A stretch of 64,000 nucleotides of DNA. Origin: CAVSPO01 sp963730005 (GTDB taxonomy: Bacteria > Actinomycetota > Actinomycetes > Propionibacteriales > Propionibacteriaceae). Positions 36,069-44,704 of the stretch are shown in pieces. The translations under genes and the position numbers were made by a program. The notes under the pieces were generated by a model, which had not been told where the DNA came from, did not search any database, and worked only from the letters and a program-made list of their open reading frames with translations. Position 1 is the stretch's first letter, and every line of letters begins with the position of its first letter. The stretch covers positions 236,974 through 300,973 of the forward strand of contig CAVSPO010000012.1 in NCBI GenBank assembly GCA_963730005.1, read 5' to 3'.

Positions 36069-37022
36069 TCAGGCGTGCCCCGCCAGGAACAAGTCCAGCT
36101 CGGCTGCGGTGGGCGGGTTGGCGCCTGCTCGGCTGCACGTCAAGGCGGCTGCGGCGTTGCCTTGCCGCAAGGCCTTGGTGACATCGAACCGGTTGTCCAG
36201 CCAGGACGCCAGGAAGCCGGCCGTGAAGGTGTCCCCCGCCGCAACGGTGTCGACCACGGTGACGGGGAATCCCCCCACCTGCCCGACACATCCCTGACGC
36301 GTGAACGCCGCGGCACCGTGGTTTCCCAGCGTCACCACCACCAAGCTGATGCCGTAGGTTGCTGCCCACTCGGTTGCCACCGTTGCCGGGTCGAAGCCGG
36401 TGTCACCGACTCGCCGGGCCAGGAAGGCCAGATCCTCGTCACTGGCTCGCACGATGCCACCGGAGGCGCCGACAATGGCGAGGAACGGCTCGACCCGTCT
36501 CCAATACTCACCTGGATGCGGCAGGACGCCCGGCCGTGCATTCACATCGTAGGACAGCGCACAGGCGCAGCTGGGCAGCCAATCGAGCAGCGCGCGCCAG
36601 CCGGGATCGACGACACTCGCCAACGAACCGAAGTGCAACCAATCACCTGAGTCAAGCACCGGGAAGTCACCTCCTTGCCAACCGAAGTTGGCGGTGTCGC
36701 GAAGGTGGAACGTGTAGGCAGCCTGCCCGTCCGCGAGCACACTGGCCACGGCCAGCGAGGTGGGCTGGCTCGACGCCACAGCCAAGGAAAGATCGACGCC
36801 TGAACCGTTGAGGCAATCACGCAGCTGCGTGGCGAACCCGTCGTCACCGAAGCGGCCAAGGAAACTCGTCACCCTACCCAGTCTGGCCAGGGCCACCGCT
36901 GTGTTGAACGGGCCGCCCCCACAGCGGGCCAACCAGCTGGTGGCACCGCCTGCTTGCGGGGATGCGGAGCCGGGAGCAGGCATCAGGTCGATGAGTGCCT
37001 CGCCACACACGACAACGCGCAT
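36069..37022 (-). CDS. PfkB-family carbohydrate kinase (fructokinase-like)
   Basis: Sugar kinase of 317 residues. The N-terminal GGGPFNTAVALARLG and the C-terminal anion-hole/catalytic signature DTVAAGDTFTAGFLA (catalytic Asp in AGD) are clear. The start MRVVVCGEALIDLMPA resembles fructokinases, but ribokinase-type substrates remain possible. No transporter or regulator is next to it, so the pathway is not shown. The DUF4192 gene ends 9 bases upstream. Confidence 0.85.
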   Translation of the reverse strand: MRVVVCGEALIDLMPAPGSASPQAGGATSWLARCGGGPFNTAVALARLGRVTSFLGRFGDDGFATQLRDCLNGSGVDLSLAVASSQPTSLAVASVLADGQAAYTFHLRDTANFGWQGGDFPVLDSGDWLHFGSLASVVDPGWRALLDWLPSCACALSYDVNARPGVLPHPGEYWRRVEPFLAIVGASGGIVRASDEDLAFLARRVGDTGFDPATVATEWAATYGISLVVVTLGNHGAAAFTRQGCVGQVGGFPVTVVDTVAAGDTFTAGFLASWLDNRFDVTKALRQGNAAAALTCSRAGANPPTAAELDLFLAGHA

Positions 37023-37031
37023 GCGGCAACC

Positions 37032-38036
37032 CTACCCATCGCACGCGCCGCAGGCGCCGCTGCAAACACGGTCCCAATCATCAGGAGCTACTGCCCCGAG
37101 ATTGATGTCCTCAAGGATCTGGAGCATCGAGTAGGTGGGATCCACCTCGAGTCCGCGCTCCAGACACACCACCTGCAGCGCACCGTTTCCAGACAACCAG
37201 CCGGCCATGCCCAGCAGGCACAGGGCCGGCAGTGCGTTCTCCGGAGGCAAGGTGCCCACCACGCGCAGCCACAACGCGACATGCTGTTTGGCGTTTGGCC
37301 TGGTCATGGCGAGCCAGGCGTGATCGCGCACAGACACGTTCTCCATCAGAACGCCCAGTTCGCAGGCCTGGACACGGTCAAGCCCGAGCGGCTCAAGGCC
37401 CACAGTGAGCAGTTCGTCAACTCGCGCAACACGAGATCGAACCGGGCGGCGACGCCAGCGCCGACGCATCCCGGCGACCTGATCTCGGGCAGCCGGCAGC
37501 TCCTCGTGGCTGGGGCCTTGCACCAACCCGATCAGCTCCGCCCTGTCCCGCAGCACCGGCAGACCTGCAAACACCGCCTCGGCAGCCGCGACGCTGCTGG
37601 ACACGTCATACAGCCGGCCTTCGGCTGGGCAGCAGGACGGATCGTCACAGCACCGCGACCAGTACCGCTGCCCGTCAGCGCGCAAAGCCTCGATCACCGC
37701 CATCGGCCCCAACGCCAACTCAAGCAATGTCAGCGCCTCGTCACCCAAACGCGAGTCGGCGGTGTAGGCAACGAGCAACCATTCCGCTTCCGGGAACCTG
37801 CCGGAGATCGTTCCCAAGCGCTCCAGCAGCTGCACCGGATCCTGGCACAGCGACAGGTCAAAGCGCGCGGTGAGCTCCACCCGGCCGCGCTCCACCACCA
37901 TCAGCACCATTGACTCGGCGGGGTGGAATCCGAGCAGGCGGGGGATCACCGCGAGCGCATCGGCCCCGTTTCTGATTCTCAACCGCACCACGGGCTCGGC
38001 GTGGCCGGGCTGCATTTGCTCGAGTTCTTGTGTCAT
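37032..38036 (-). CDS. DUF4192 family protein
   Basis: 334 residues of the actinobacterial DUF4192 family, function unknown. Family-like blocks are VIPRLLGFHPAESMVLM near residue 30, SRLGDEALTLLELAL and the C-terminal LCLLGMAGWLSGNGALQVVCLERGLEVDP (in parts). A Cys cluster RCCDDPSCCPAEG could bind metal. ATG 38036 is preferred; GACAGT lies 7 bases upstream. Soluble, with no membrane segment. It is divergent from the next gene. Confidence 0.82.
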   Translation of the reverse strand: MTQELEQMQPGHAEPVVRLRIRNGADALAVIPRLLGFHPAESMVLMVVERGRVELTARFDLSLCQDPVQLLERLGTISGRFPEAEWLLVAYTADSRLGDEALTLLELALGPMAVIEALRADGQRYWSRCCDDPSCCPAEGRLYDVSSSVAAAEAVFAGLPVLRDRAELIGLVQGPSHEELPAARDQVAGMRRRWRRRPVRSRVARVDELLTVGLEPLGLDRVQACELGVLMENVSVRDHAWLAMTRPNAKQHVALWLRVVGTLPPENALPALCLLGMAGWLSGNGALQVVCLERGLEVDPTYSMLQILEDINLGAVAPDDWDRVCSGACGACDG

Positions 38037-38184
38037 ACCTGGCACTGTCCCGATCCAGGCCGAGCAGCTGCACACTGCCCGCGAGGTGTGGACAACTTCG
38101 GGGGCAACCGCGACTGGTGGACAACGTGCAGGGGACGGCGCGGGCGGCGGTCCGGTCGCGCAGCGCATTAGGCTTGAACACACT

Positions 38185-38958
38185 ATGACTCAGCCACCGC
38201 GCTCGCCGAGCCCGGGCGTTTCACCGCCCGACGGTCCTGTCGGCCGCCCCGAGCTGACAGCTGGACAGACGCCAGGAATCGACCCCGGCTTCACCCCGTA
38301 CCTGCCGTCCGCCGCACCCCAGCCGCCCCAGTACCCTGCTGCGGAGCCCTCGAACGCGCCCGGCCAGAGGATCCACGCCCAGTCGCACACGGCAACGCAA
38401 GGCCCGCGCAACCCGGGCGTCCCGCGGCCGAGCATCGATCAATACCGGAACAGGCGTGGCCCCGCGCCGCTGATCGTCGCCGTGGTGGCGGCCGCCGTGC
38501 TGGTCAGTTTGCTTTGGTTTGGCAACGCGAGCCGTACCCCCAGTCCTGTGTCCTCGCCGTCATCAGCCACCGCAACCAGCGCGAGACCACTACCTCAGTC
38601 CCCCGTCGCTTCGGTGCCACCGGACACCTCGATCGTCGTCGTGTCCGAGCGGGACAACGCCGAAGCGAACTGGGAGATCCTTGATGTCACGTGGGACGCC
38701 ACCGGAGTCTCGGTCCGGACCCAACTCACCGTCACCAGGGGCACCCTGCACTACCGGTTCTCCGCACTGGACTCAACGACGGCCGCCAAGTACGACTCCG
38801 AGCCGGCCAGCGGCGACGGTGAGCTGTCCGCGGGGGTGCTTGAGGAGGGAGCCACCGCCACGGGCAGTCTGCGCTTCAACAAGCCCCGAGGCGACACCAT
38901 GATCTACATCCGCGACAGCCTCGGTGAACAGATCACGGCCCTCACGATCAGCGGCTGA
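38185..38958 (+). CDS. Single-pass membrane-anchored protein, Pro-rich N-terminus
   Basis: 257 residues. The first 90 are Pro/Gly/Gln-rich and disordered (cytoplasmic), followed by one helix (APLIVAVVAAAVLVSLLWFG, about 94-113), a Ser/Pro/Thr linker and a C-terminal beta-rich domain of about 110 residues beginning VVVSERDNAEANWEI. The order resembles actinobacterial proteins with a DUF4352-like exported domain, but I do not recognise the family. A TAGGCT -10 lies 10 bases before ATG 38185. Function unknown. Confidence 0.72.
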   Translation: MTQPPRSPSPGVSPPDGPVGRPELTAGQTPGIDPGFTPYLPSAAPQPPQYPAAEPSNAPGQRIHAQSHTATQGPRNPGVPRPSIDQYRNRRGPAPLIVAVVAAAVLVSLLWFGNASRTPSPVSSPSSATATSARPLPQSPVASVPPDTSIVVVSERDNAEANWEILDVTWDATGVSVRTQLTVTRGTLHYRFSALDSTTAAKYDSEPASGDGELSAGVLEEGATATGSLRFNKPRGDTMIYIRDSLGEQITALTISG

Positions 38959-38974
38959 GCCCTGGAGGTGAAGA

Positions 38975-39000
38975 CGCCGGGACGGTTTCCCGCCCCGGCG
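38975..39000. terminator. Short GC hairpin between convergent genes
   Basis: A 7-bp stem (38975-38981 with 38994-39000) lies between the membrane-protein gene and malic enzyme. No T-run; weak evidence. Confidence 0.4.
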
Positions 39001-39025
39001 CCCACCGCCCCATCGGATTGCGGTT

Positions 39026-40738
39026 TCAGACTGCTTCGATGACCGGGTAGCGGGGCTCCCACATGTTGGCCTCGACAGCGGCGAGTGCCTCGTCGAGTCC
39101 GACGGTGGCCAGCCCCTCGTCAACGGCGGCGCGGATGAAGTCCTCCGCAACGCGCTTGGAGACTTCACGCACACCCGCCAGGCCGGGCAGCAGTGGCTGG
39201 CCTGCACTGCGGTCCGACACCAGATGGGCGACGGTGCTGGCAGACGACGCGATCATCTTGTCGCTCACCTTGGTGGGTTTGCAGCACAGGAACCCCAGAC
39301 CGATTCCGGGGAACACCAGCGCATTGTTGCCCTGCGCGATCTCGAAGCTCGTCCCCTGGTAGTCCACCGGCGCGAAAGGTGAACCCGTCGAGATCAGCGC
39401 CCGGCCGTCGGTCCACTTGATCAGGTCCTCGGGGATGGCCTCGGATTTCTTGGTCGGGTTGGACAGCGCCATGATGATGGGCCGTTCGTTCGTCTCGGCC
39501 AGGTGCCGGACGATCTCCTCGGTGAACGAACGCGGCTGTGCGGAGGTCCCGATGATCATCGTGGGGTGGACATTGAAGACGACGTCCCGCAAACCGATCT
39601 TGCCGGCCTCTTCGAGTTGCCAAACAGCCACCTCGCGCTGCGGCCGGGCATAGGGTGCCTGGAAGTCGCGCAGATGGCCACCCTCCACCAGCAGACCCTT
39701 GCTGTTGAGGCCCCACACGCGTTTGCGGCCTTCTTCGCGGCTGAGGCCCTCCTGAACCATGATGTCGACCAGGAGGTCGGCGATTCCGATGCCTGCGGTG
39801 CCGGCACCCATCGCGACGATTCGCTGGTCGGACATCTTCTGGCCACCAGCGGTCTCCAGCGCCGACAGCACCGCAGCGGCGACCACCGCGGCAGTGCCCT
39901 GGATGTCGTCGTTGAAGGTCGGGTACTTGTCACGGGTGCGATCGAGCACGGCGTGTGCATTGGCGGCGCCGAAATCCTCGAAGTGGATGAGTGCCTTCGG
40001 GAACAGCCGGTGCACCGTCTCGACGTACTGATCGATGAACTTGTCGTACTCCTCGCCGCGGACGCGGTCACGCTGGAGGCCAAGATAGTTCGGATTGGAG
40101 CGCTTCTCGGCGTGGTCGGTGCCAACGTCCAGGACGACGGGGATGACGCGGCCAGGGTTGATGCCAGCAGCTGCGGTGTAGACCGAGAGCTTCCCGACGC
40201 AGATCAACATGCCGTCAACGCCCTGGTCACCGATCCCGAGGATGCCCTCAGAATCAGTTGCGACAAGCATGTCGACGTCGTCGGGACCCATCCCGGTGGC
40301 CAGCAGCGCGGTCTCCATGTCTTCGGGATGGTTGATGTCGAGCCAGACACCGCGGTAGCGGCGATGCCAGTGCGAGTACTCCTCGATCGCGGTGCCCACG
40401 GTGGGCGTGTACACAATGGGGAAAAGCTCCACGAGGTGGTCGTCGATGACCTTGAAGAACAGGGTCTCGTTGCGGTTCTGCAGCTCGTTCAGGTAGATGT
40501 ACTTGGCAAGGTTGTCCGCGCACTTTGCGTGCATCTCTTCGTATTCCTGCTTCGCCTGCTCCTCCAGAGTCGTGACGAAGGGCGGGAGCATGCCCGTCAA
40601 CCCCAGCGCCTTCCTCTCTTCGACTGAGAAGGCGGTTTCCTTGTTGATCAGGGGGTTTGTCAACACCGCCTTACCGCGAGCTGCGACTAGCGCGACTTCA
40701 TTGTCCCCACGATGCTCGAACGCATATTCCTTGGCCAT
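39026..40738 (-). CDS. NAD-type malic enzyme
   Basis: Oxidative decarboxylation of malate to pyruvate, 570 residues, the long malic-enzyme form. Visible blocks are the substrate region PIVYTPTVGTAIEEYSH, the catalytic metal site LIHFEDFGAANAHAVLDR, the catalytic Lys region and YPTFNDDIQGTAAV, and the nucleotide fold GAGTAGIGIADL. NAD rather than NADP use is inferred from length and homology. ATG 40738 has TACGCT 6 bases upstream, so the mRNA is probably leaderless. It could feed lactate/propionate-type metabolism through pyruvate. Confidence 0.93.
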   Translation of the reverse strand: MAKEYAFEHRGDNEVALVAARGKAVLTNPLINKETAFSVEERKALGLTGMLPPFVTTLEEQAKQEYEEMHAKCADNLAKYIYLNELQNRNETLFFKVIDDHLVELFPIVYTPTVGTAIEEYSHWHRRYRGVWLDINHPEDMETALLATGMGPDDVDMLVATDSEGILGIGDQGVDGMLICVGKLSVYTAAAGINPGRVIPVVLDVGTDHAEKRSNPNYLGLQRDRVRGEEYDKFIDQYVETVHRLFPKALIHFEDFGAANAHAVLDRTRDKYPTFNDDIQGTAAVVAAAVLSALETAGGQKMSDQRIVAMGAGTAGIGIADLLVDIMVQEGLSREEGRKRVWGLNSKGLLVEGGHLRDFQAPYARPQREVAVWQLEEAGKIGLRDVVFNVHPTMIIGTSAQPRSFTEEIVRHLAETNERPIIMALSNPTKKSEAIPEDLIKWTDGRALISTGSPFAPVDYQGTSFEIAQGNNALVFPGIGLGFLCCKPTKVSDKMIASSASTVAHLVSDRSAGQPLLPGLAGVREVSKRVAEDFIRAAVDEGLATVGLDEALAAVEANMWEPRYPVIEAV

Positions 40739-40744
40739 GGACCG

Positions 40745-40774
40745 AGCGTAATCACCGCGCGTGAGCTGCGTCCA
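40745..40774 (-). promoter_or_regulatory. Malic enzyme promoter (leaderless)
   Basis: Minus strand TGGACG (40769-40774), 18-base spacer and TACGCT (40745-40750), 6 bases from the ATG at 40738. Transcription would begin at or next to the start codon. Confidence 0.6.
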
Positions 40775-40830
40775 CCATTAGAATGCCCGCGCCCAGCGCA
40801 TGGTGCCCGCAGCCATCGGCAGTGCCCGCA

Positions 40831-40935
40831 TTCACGGTGTCAGAGCCTTCCGTTAGCATGAAGGGCAGGCGCACCGCGTTGGCGGGGAGCAAGGCCTGAC
40901 ATCTTGGGGCGCCTGCGGTTCTGGGCGTGCGCCCC
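40831..40935 (+). promoter_or_regulatory. galE promoter and structured leader
   Basis: TTCACG (40831-40836), 17-base spacer and TAGCAT (40854-40859) predict a start near 40866. The leader has two incompatible 7-bp pairings: 40866-40872 with 40909-40915, and 40906-40912 with 40929-40935. The Shine-Dalgarno TAGGAG lies just after. This looks like a conformational switch, but no known riboswitch consensus was recognised. Confidence 0.45.
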
Positions 40936-40956
40936 TCATCGACGTAGGAGAATCTG

Positions 40957-41952
40957 ATGAATGTCCTGATCACCGGCGGTGCCGGCTACATCGGCAGCAC
41001 CATCGCCTCGGCCTGTCTGGATGCCGGCCACCAAGTGGTGATCCTGGATGATCTGTCCGCCGGGCGCCGGGAATTCACCGAGGGCCGCACCTTCTACGAG
41101 GGTGACATCGCAGACGAAGCGCTGCTGGACAAGATCTTCGGCGAACGCCAGATTGATGCCGTCGTCCACTGCGCGGCCAAGATCATCGTGCCCGAGTCCG
41201 TGGCCGAGCCGCTGCTCTACTACCACAACAACGTCGGCAAGACCGTCACCCTCCTGGAGGCACTTGGGCGCAACGGCGTCAACAGGCTGCTGTTCAGCAG
41301 TTCGGCGTCCGTGTACGGCGACCCCAAGGACGGTTTCGCGGTCACTGAAGAGGCTGAGGTGAAGGCGAGCGGTAGCCCCTATGCGCGCACCAAGCTGATG
41401 ATGGAGCAGGTGTTGAAGGACACATCGCTGGCGGGTGATCTGCGGGTCATCGCACTGCGCTACTTCAATCCGATCGGCGCCGACCCGCAACTGCGCACCG
41501 GCCAGCAGATCGAACACCCGAGTCACGTGCTCGGCAAGATGATGGATGCCTGGTTCGAGCACTCCACCTTCACGATCACGGGAGTCGACTGGGATACCCG
41601 TGACGGGTCCGGCATCCGCGACTACATCCACGTCTGGGACCTCGCCCTGGCGCATGTTGCTGCTCTGGAGAATTTCGACGACGTGACCGCAGACGAACCG
41701 TTCCAGGTGATCAACATCGGCACTGCAAGCGGCGTCACCGTACGCGAGCTGGCCGAGGCATTCCAGCAGGCCACCGGCGAACCCCTGCAGGTGGCCGACG
41801 GGCCATCGCGGCCCGGCGATGTGATCGGTGCCTATGCCGTGGCCGACAAGGCCCGCAAGCTGCTCGGCTGGCAAGCGCAGCGCAGCATGGCCGACGGCAT
41901 CCACGACGCCATCGCCTGGGTGCCGGAGCGTCGCCGCAAGCTGGGCTACTGA
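40957..41952 (+). CDS. galE: UDP-glucose 4-epimerase
   Basis: NAD-dependent epimerase of the short-chain dehydrogenase family interconverting UDP-glucose and UDP-galactose, 331 residues. Rossmann motif GGAGYIGS is at 7-14; catalytic residues are in SSSASVYG and the YxxxK of SPYARTKLM; SGIRDYIHVWDLA is typical GalE. Related UDP-sugar epimerases are alternatives. GTAGGAG precedes ATG 40957. It has its own promoter and leader and is divergent from malic enzyme. Confidence 0.9.
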   Translation: MNVLITGGAGYIGSTIASACLDAGHQVVILDDLSAGRREFTEGRTFYEGDIADEALLDKIFGERQIDAVVHCAAKIIVPESVAEPLLYYHNNVGKTVTLLEALGRNGVNRLLFSSSASVYGDPKDGFAVTEEAEVKASGSPYARTKLMMEQVLKDTSLAGDLRVIALRYFNPIGADPQLRTGQQIEHPSHVLGKMMDAWFEHSTFTITGVDWDTRDGSGIRDYIHVWDLALAHVAALENFDDVTADEPFQVINIGTASGVTVRELAEAFQQATGEPLQVADGPSRPGDVIGAYAVADKARKLLGWQAQRSMADGIHDAIAWVPERRRKLGY

Positions 41953-41977
41953 GACGCGGTGCCGCTGAGGGGAGTCC

Positions 41978-42913
41978 TCAGCTCTTCGACAGACGGGCCC
42001 TGGGCGGCAGCGCAGATCCGAATGGGTGCTGCTGCCGGAAGAGGCACGCGGGGCACAATCCCTTGCCCGCCACGTCAACGAAGGGTGCTTGGCAGCGCCG
42101 ACATCTGACCGTGGTCAGCTGTTCAATCACGTGTGGCTGATCGAGCAGGGCGTCCCATCCTCGCCGCCCCACCTCCTGCAGCGCTTCCTCGTCGCACGAC
42201 TCCAGGCAACGCAGGCACGCGGTGCACCGGCTGGCGTCAAAGACCAGCTCGGTCCGGTCAGCTTCGGCGGTCAAGCGCAGCGCCTTGTGTGGGCAGACGC
42301 GAACACACACCCCACACGCCACACAGCCGTGCGACGACAGCTCCAGGATGGTCGCCCTGGCACCTGGCAGGCCGCCGCGTTCGGGCTCGGGCAGGTCAGC
42401 GCGATCGTGGTGCAGGCCAGCCAGTGACCGCACCACCAACCGCAGGCGAGCCGCCCAGTCAAGGTCTTCGTCCGGTAGCGCGGCAAGGTCGCCGTCCCTG
42501 GCTCCGGCAAGACCGAACAGGGACCTGCGCCGCAGTACTGGCATCTCTTCTGCCCGGTCAGCCCGGCTGACCGGCCCCTGTGAATCGGTGGTCAGGCGCA
42601 GGTCGGCGCTGCGGCTGGCGACGTCACCGAGTTGGCGCCAGTGCAGCATTCGGGTCGCCAGGGCCTGCCCCTGCTCACAACCATCACTGTGCAGCACCAC
42701 CGTCTGGACGCCCAGTGCGAGCAGCTCCAGCGGCAGCGCCAGCGGGACCACCGAAAGACAGTCGGGCATGCGGACCAGCTGAGACCCCTTCGGCGCCCGT
42801 GGTGTCGGGTGCTCAGCACAGACCAGATGCACTTCCCGGCCGTTGCCGTATCGCTGCGCCCAGATCAGCAGCGAATGAGCGTAGCGACCCGGGACCTGCG
42901 TGCCGGCCCTCAC
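41978..42913 (-). CDS. Iron-sulfur accessory protein of the dms operon
   Basis: 311 residues, unnamed. Residues 1-110 look like an MvhD/HdrA-delta type fold (VRMPDCLSVVPLALPLELLALG then VVLHSDGCEQGQ, in parts). Residues about 185-250 hold two [4Fe-4S] motifs, CVACGVCVRVCP and CTACLRCLESCD. A zinc-ribbon-like pair CRRCQ/CPAC ends the protein. It overlaps the torD stop by 4 bases and is the last gene of dmsABC-torD, so it probably serves electron transfer or cofactor assembly for the reductase. No membrane helix. Function is inferred from position only. Confidence 0.75.
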   Translation of the reverse strand: MRAGTQVPGRYAHSLLIWAQRYGNGREVHLVCAEHPTPRAPKGSQLVRMPDCLSVVPLALPLELLALGVQTVVLHSDGCEQGQALATRMLHWRQLGDVASRSADLRLTTDSQGPVSRADRAEEMPVLRRRSLFGLAGARDGDLAALPDEDLDWAARLRLVVRSLAGLHHDRADLPEPERGGLPGARATILELSSHGCVACGVCVRVCPHKALRLTAEADRTELVFDASRCTACLRCLESCDEEALQEVGRRGWDALLDQPHVIEQLTTVRCRRCQAPFVDVAGKGLCPACLFRQQHPFGSALPPRARLSKS

Positions 42914-43587
42914 TGGCCCGTACCCACCGCCTGGGCCACTGCGTCGGCGCCTAGAACGCCCAGCCCCCGATAGCAGGTGGTCTGCGCGTTTGCCTCGACA
43001 TCAGCAAAGAACTGCGGGGCCCAGGCACTCAGGTGCTCGGCCAGGAATCGTTCGTGTTCAGCGACCAGGTAGCGGGCCTGCTCCGCGTCGCCACCGGCCT
43101 CCGCCGCACCCGCCCGATCCAGGAGTCGTGCCAGGAACTCCAGTTCCAGGCTGATGTGATCATCGGCCTCCTGATTGAGCTTCGGTGCCTGCAGCCCATG
43201 GCGCCGGTAGAACTCACGCACCTGAAGCGTCTCCTGCTCGAAGAGCAGCCGTTCCTTGCTGCGATACGCCGACTCCCAGGGCGGGGCCGGCAGGTGGAAC
43301 GGCCCGACGAAGAGTTGCTGGAAGTCGTCGCTCACCTGGTCGACGGTCTCCCCCAGCGTCGCGGACTCGGCGAGCGCTGAGGTCCCCTCGGCCGTCCGCG
43401 GCCCGTCCGGCAACGGCCAGACATCGAGCAGTTCCGGCGATCGGGTCTCGTCAAGGACCGGCTGGTCCGGAGCCTCGGCGAACAGCCGCCCCAGCACGCT
43501 CCACGCCACCTGCAGACGCAGCAGGCTTTCCGTCATGACACGATCCGTCGTGGTCTCTGCTGAACCAGACCGCTCTTCGCCGACCAT
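42910..43587 (-). CDS. torD: TorD/DmsD-family molybdoenzyme chaperone
   Basis: Cytoplasmic chaperone that binds the Tat signal of the catalytic subunit and helps insert the molybdenum cofactor; 225 residues, all-helical. Family-like blocks are the central DDFQQLFVGPFHLPAPPWESAY (in parts) and EADDHISLELEFLARLL. ATG 43587 follows GAAGGTGGG. A 20-bp hairpin separates it from dmsC, so it may be expressed at a different level from the structural subunits. Confidence 0.88.
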   Translation of the reverse strand: MVGEERSGSAETTTDRVMTESLLRLQVAWSVLGRLFAEAPDQPVLDETRSPELLDVWPLPDGPRTAEGTSALAESATLGETVDQVSDDFQQLFVGPFHLPAPPWESAYRSKERLLFEQETLQVREFYRRHGLQAPKLNQEADDHISLELEFLARLLDRAGAAEAGGDAEQARYLVAEHERFLAEHLSAWAPQFFADVEANAQTTCYRGLGVLGADAVAQAVGTGQ

Positions 43588-43634
43588 GTTGCCCACCTTC
43601 ACCGTTGTCCTGTTGTTCGGGTGCAGAAACTGAA

Positions 43635-43681
43635 CAAGCAGGACGTCCGCGCCCACGATTGGGGCGCGGACGTCCTGCTTG
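43635..43681 (-). terminator. Very strong hairpin between dmsC and torD
   Basis: A perfect 20-bp stem (43635-43654 with 43662-43681) with a 7-base loop starts 4 bases after the dmsC stop. On the minus strand it is followed by TTCAGTTT. It could be an intra-operon attenuator or a stabiliser of the dmsABC mRNA 3' end. Confidence 0.8.
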
Positions 43682-43685
43682 CTGC

Positions 43686-44702
43686 TCAGATTCCAACCCG
43701 AATCATGGCCTCGTAGAAGAGCGACCTGCCCATCAGCTCGCCGATGAAACACACCAGGAAGGCGACGGCAACGACGGTCGTCAGGGTCGCGGGGTTGGAC
43801 TGCTTGGTCCCCGACAGGAAGTAAGCGAACAGTCCCATCAGCCCGGCTCCCAGCGCCAGCAGGGCGAACCGCACCACCGCAAACGCCCCCGAGTAGACCT
43901 CGGCGCTCTGCAGCGCCACGCCGCCTTGGGCAGCCAGGCCGGAGATGTAGACGGGCATGGCCACCAGGATGACCGCAGCTGCCAGCATGGCCGTGACCAC
44001 GATTCCCCTGATCGCCCAGCCGAGCAGCTGGGCCTCCTCGTCGACGTCAACCGGCGCCTCGACTGTCGCCTCAACCCGTGTGGCAGTGGCCAGGCCCACC
44101 CCGCCACCCGCAGCTGGCTCAGCGTCCACCGTGGTCGCAGCAGCGGCGGCCGGCGCGCGACTCTTGCGCCAAGAGTCCACCACCACAAAGGCAGTTCCCA
44201 CGAGCAGTGAACCCAGCAATACCGCCGTGGCAAAGAACTGCAGTGGAATCGCCCACGAATTCCAGGCCGGCACCGTCACCAACGAGCTGTAGATGCGTGA
44301 CATCACGAAGATGAAGGCCACTCCGACAACGGCGGTGACACTGGCGACCACCTGACGCAGCCGGGCCGACCCGATCTTCTTCCACTGCATCAGGAAGAAC
44401 AGGAATCCCAACCCGGCGAAACCGGTACCGAAAATGATTTCCCGGCTCAGCCAGGAGCTGTTCCAGTGCCGGAGCACGTTGAGGGTGTTCGACACGTCAT
44501 GCATGTGCAGCATCGACAAACCAAGACCAGCCACCATTGCCGGCCCGATCGCGAAAAGCGCCGGGTCGGCGAGCCTGTCAATGGTCTTCGACTTGAATCT
44601 CAAGGACCCGAAGGTCTGAATGACGCCCAGCACCACGAAGGCCCCGACACACATCTGGGCGATCGTCGTGAACAGGATCATCGGCAATTCAGCGACATTC
44701 AT
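43686..44702 (-). CDS. dmsC: DmsC-type membrane anchor subunit
   Basis: Quinol-oxidising membrane anchor, 338 residues, eight or so helices. It fits the DmsC family better than NrfD by size and by its start MNVAELPMILFTTIAQMCVGAF. An unusual Ala/Val-rich charged insert (about residues 185-230, containing EATVEAPVDVDEE) separates two helix blocks and may be a cytoplasmic loop. ATG 44702 follows the dmsB stop by 2 bases, so they are coupled. Confidence 0.85.
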   Translation of the reverse strand: MNVAELPMILFTTIAQMCVGAFVVLGVIQTFGSLRFKSKTIDRLADPALFAIGPAMVAGLGLSMLHMHDVSNTLNVLRHWNSSWLSREIIFGTGFAGLGFLFFLMQWKKIGSARLRQVVASVTAVVGVAFIFVMSRIYSSLVTVPAWNSWAIPLQFFATAVLLGSLLVGTAFVVVDSWRKSRAPAAAAATTVDAEPAAGGGVGLATATRVEATVEAPVDVDEEAQLLGWAIRGIVVTAMLAAAVILVAMPVYISGLAAQGGVALQSAEVYSGAFAVVRFALLALGAGLMGLFAYFLSGTKQSNPATLTTVVAVAFLVCFIGELMGRSLFYEAMIRVGI

Positions 44703-44704
44703 GA

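Noticed and set aside
38037..38184. Possible small gene between the DUF4192 gene and the membrane-protein gene
   Set aside because: No frame has a ribosome site or motif; the region is best read as divergent promoters.
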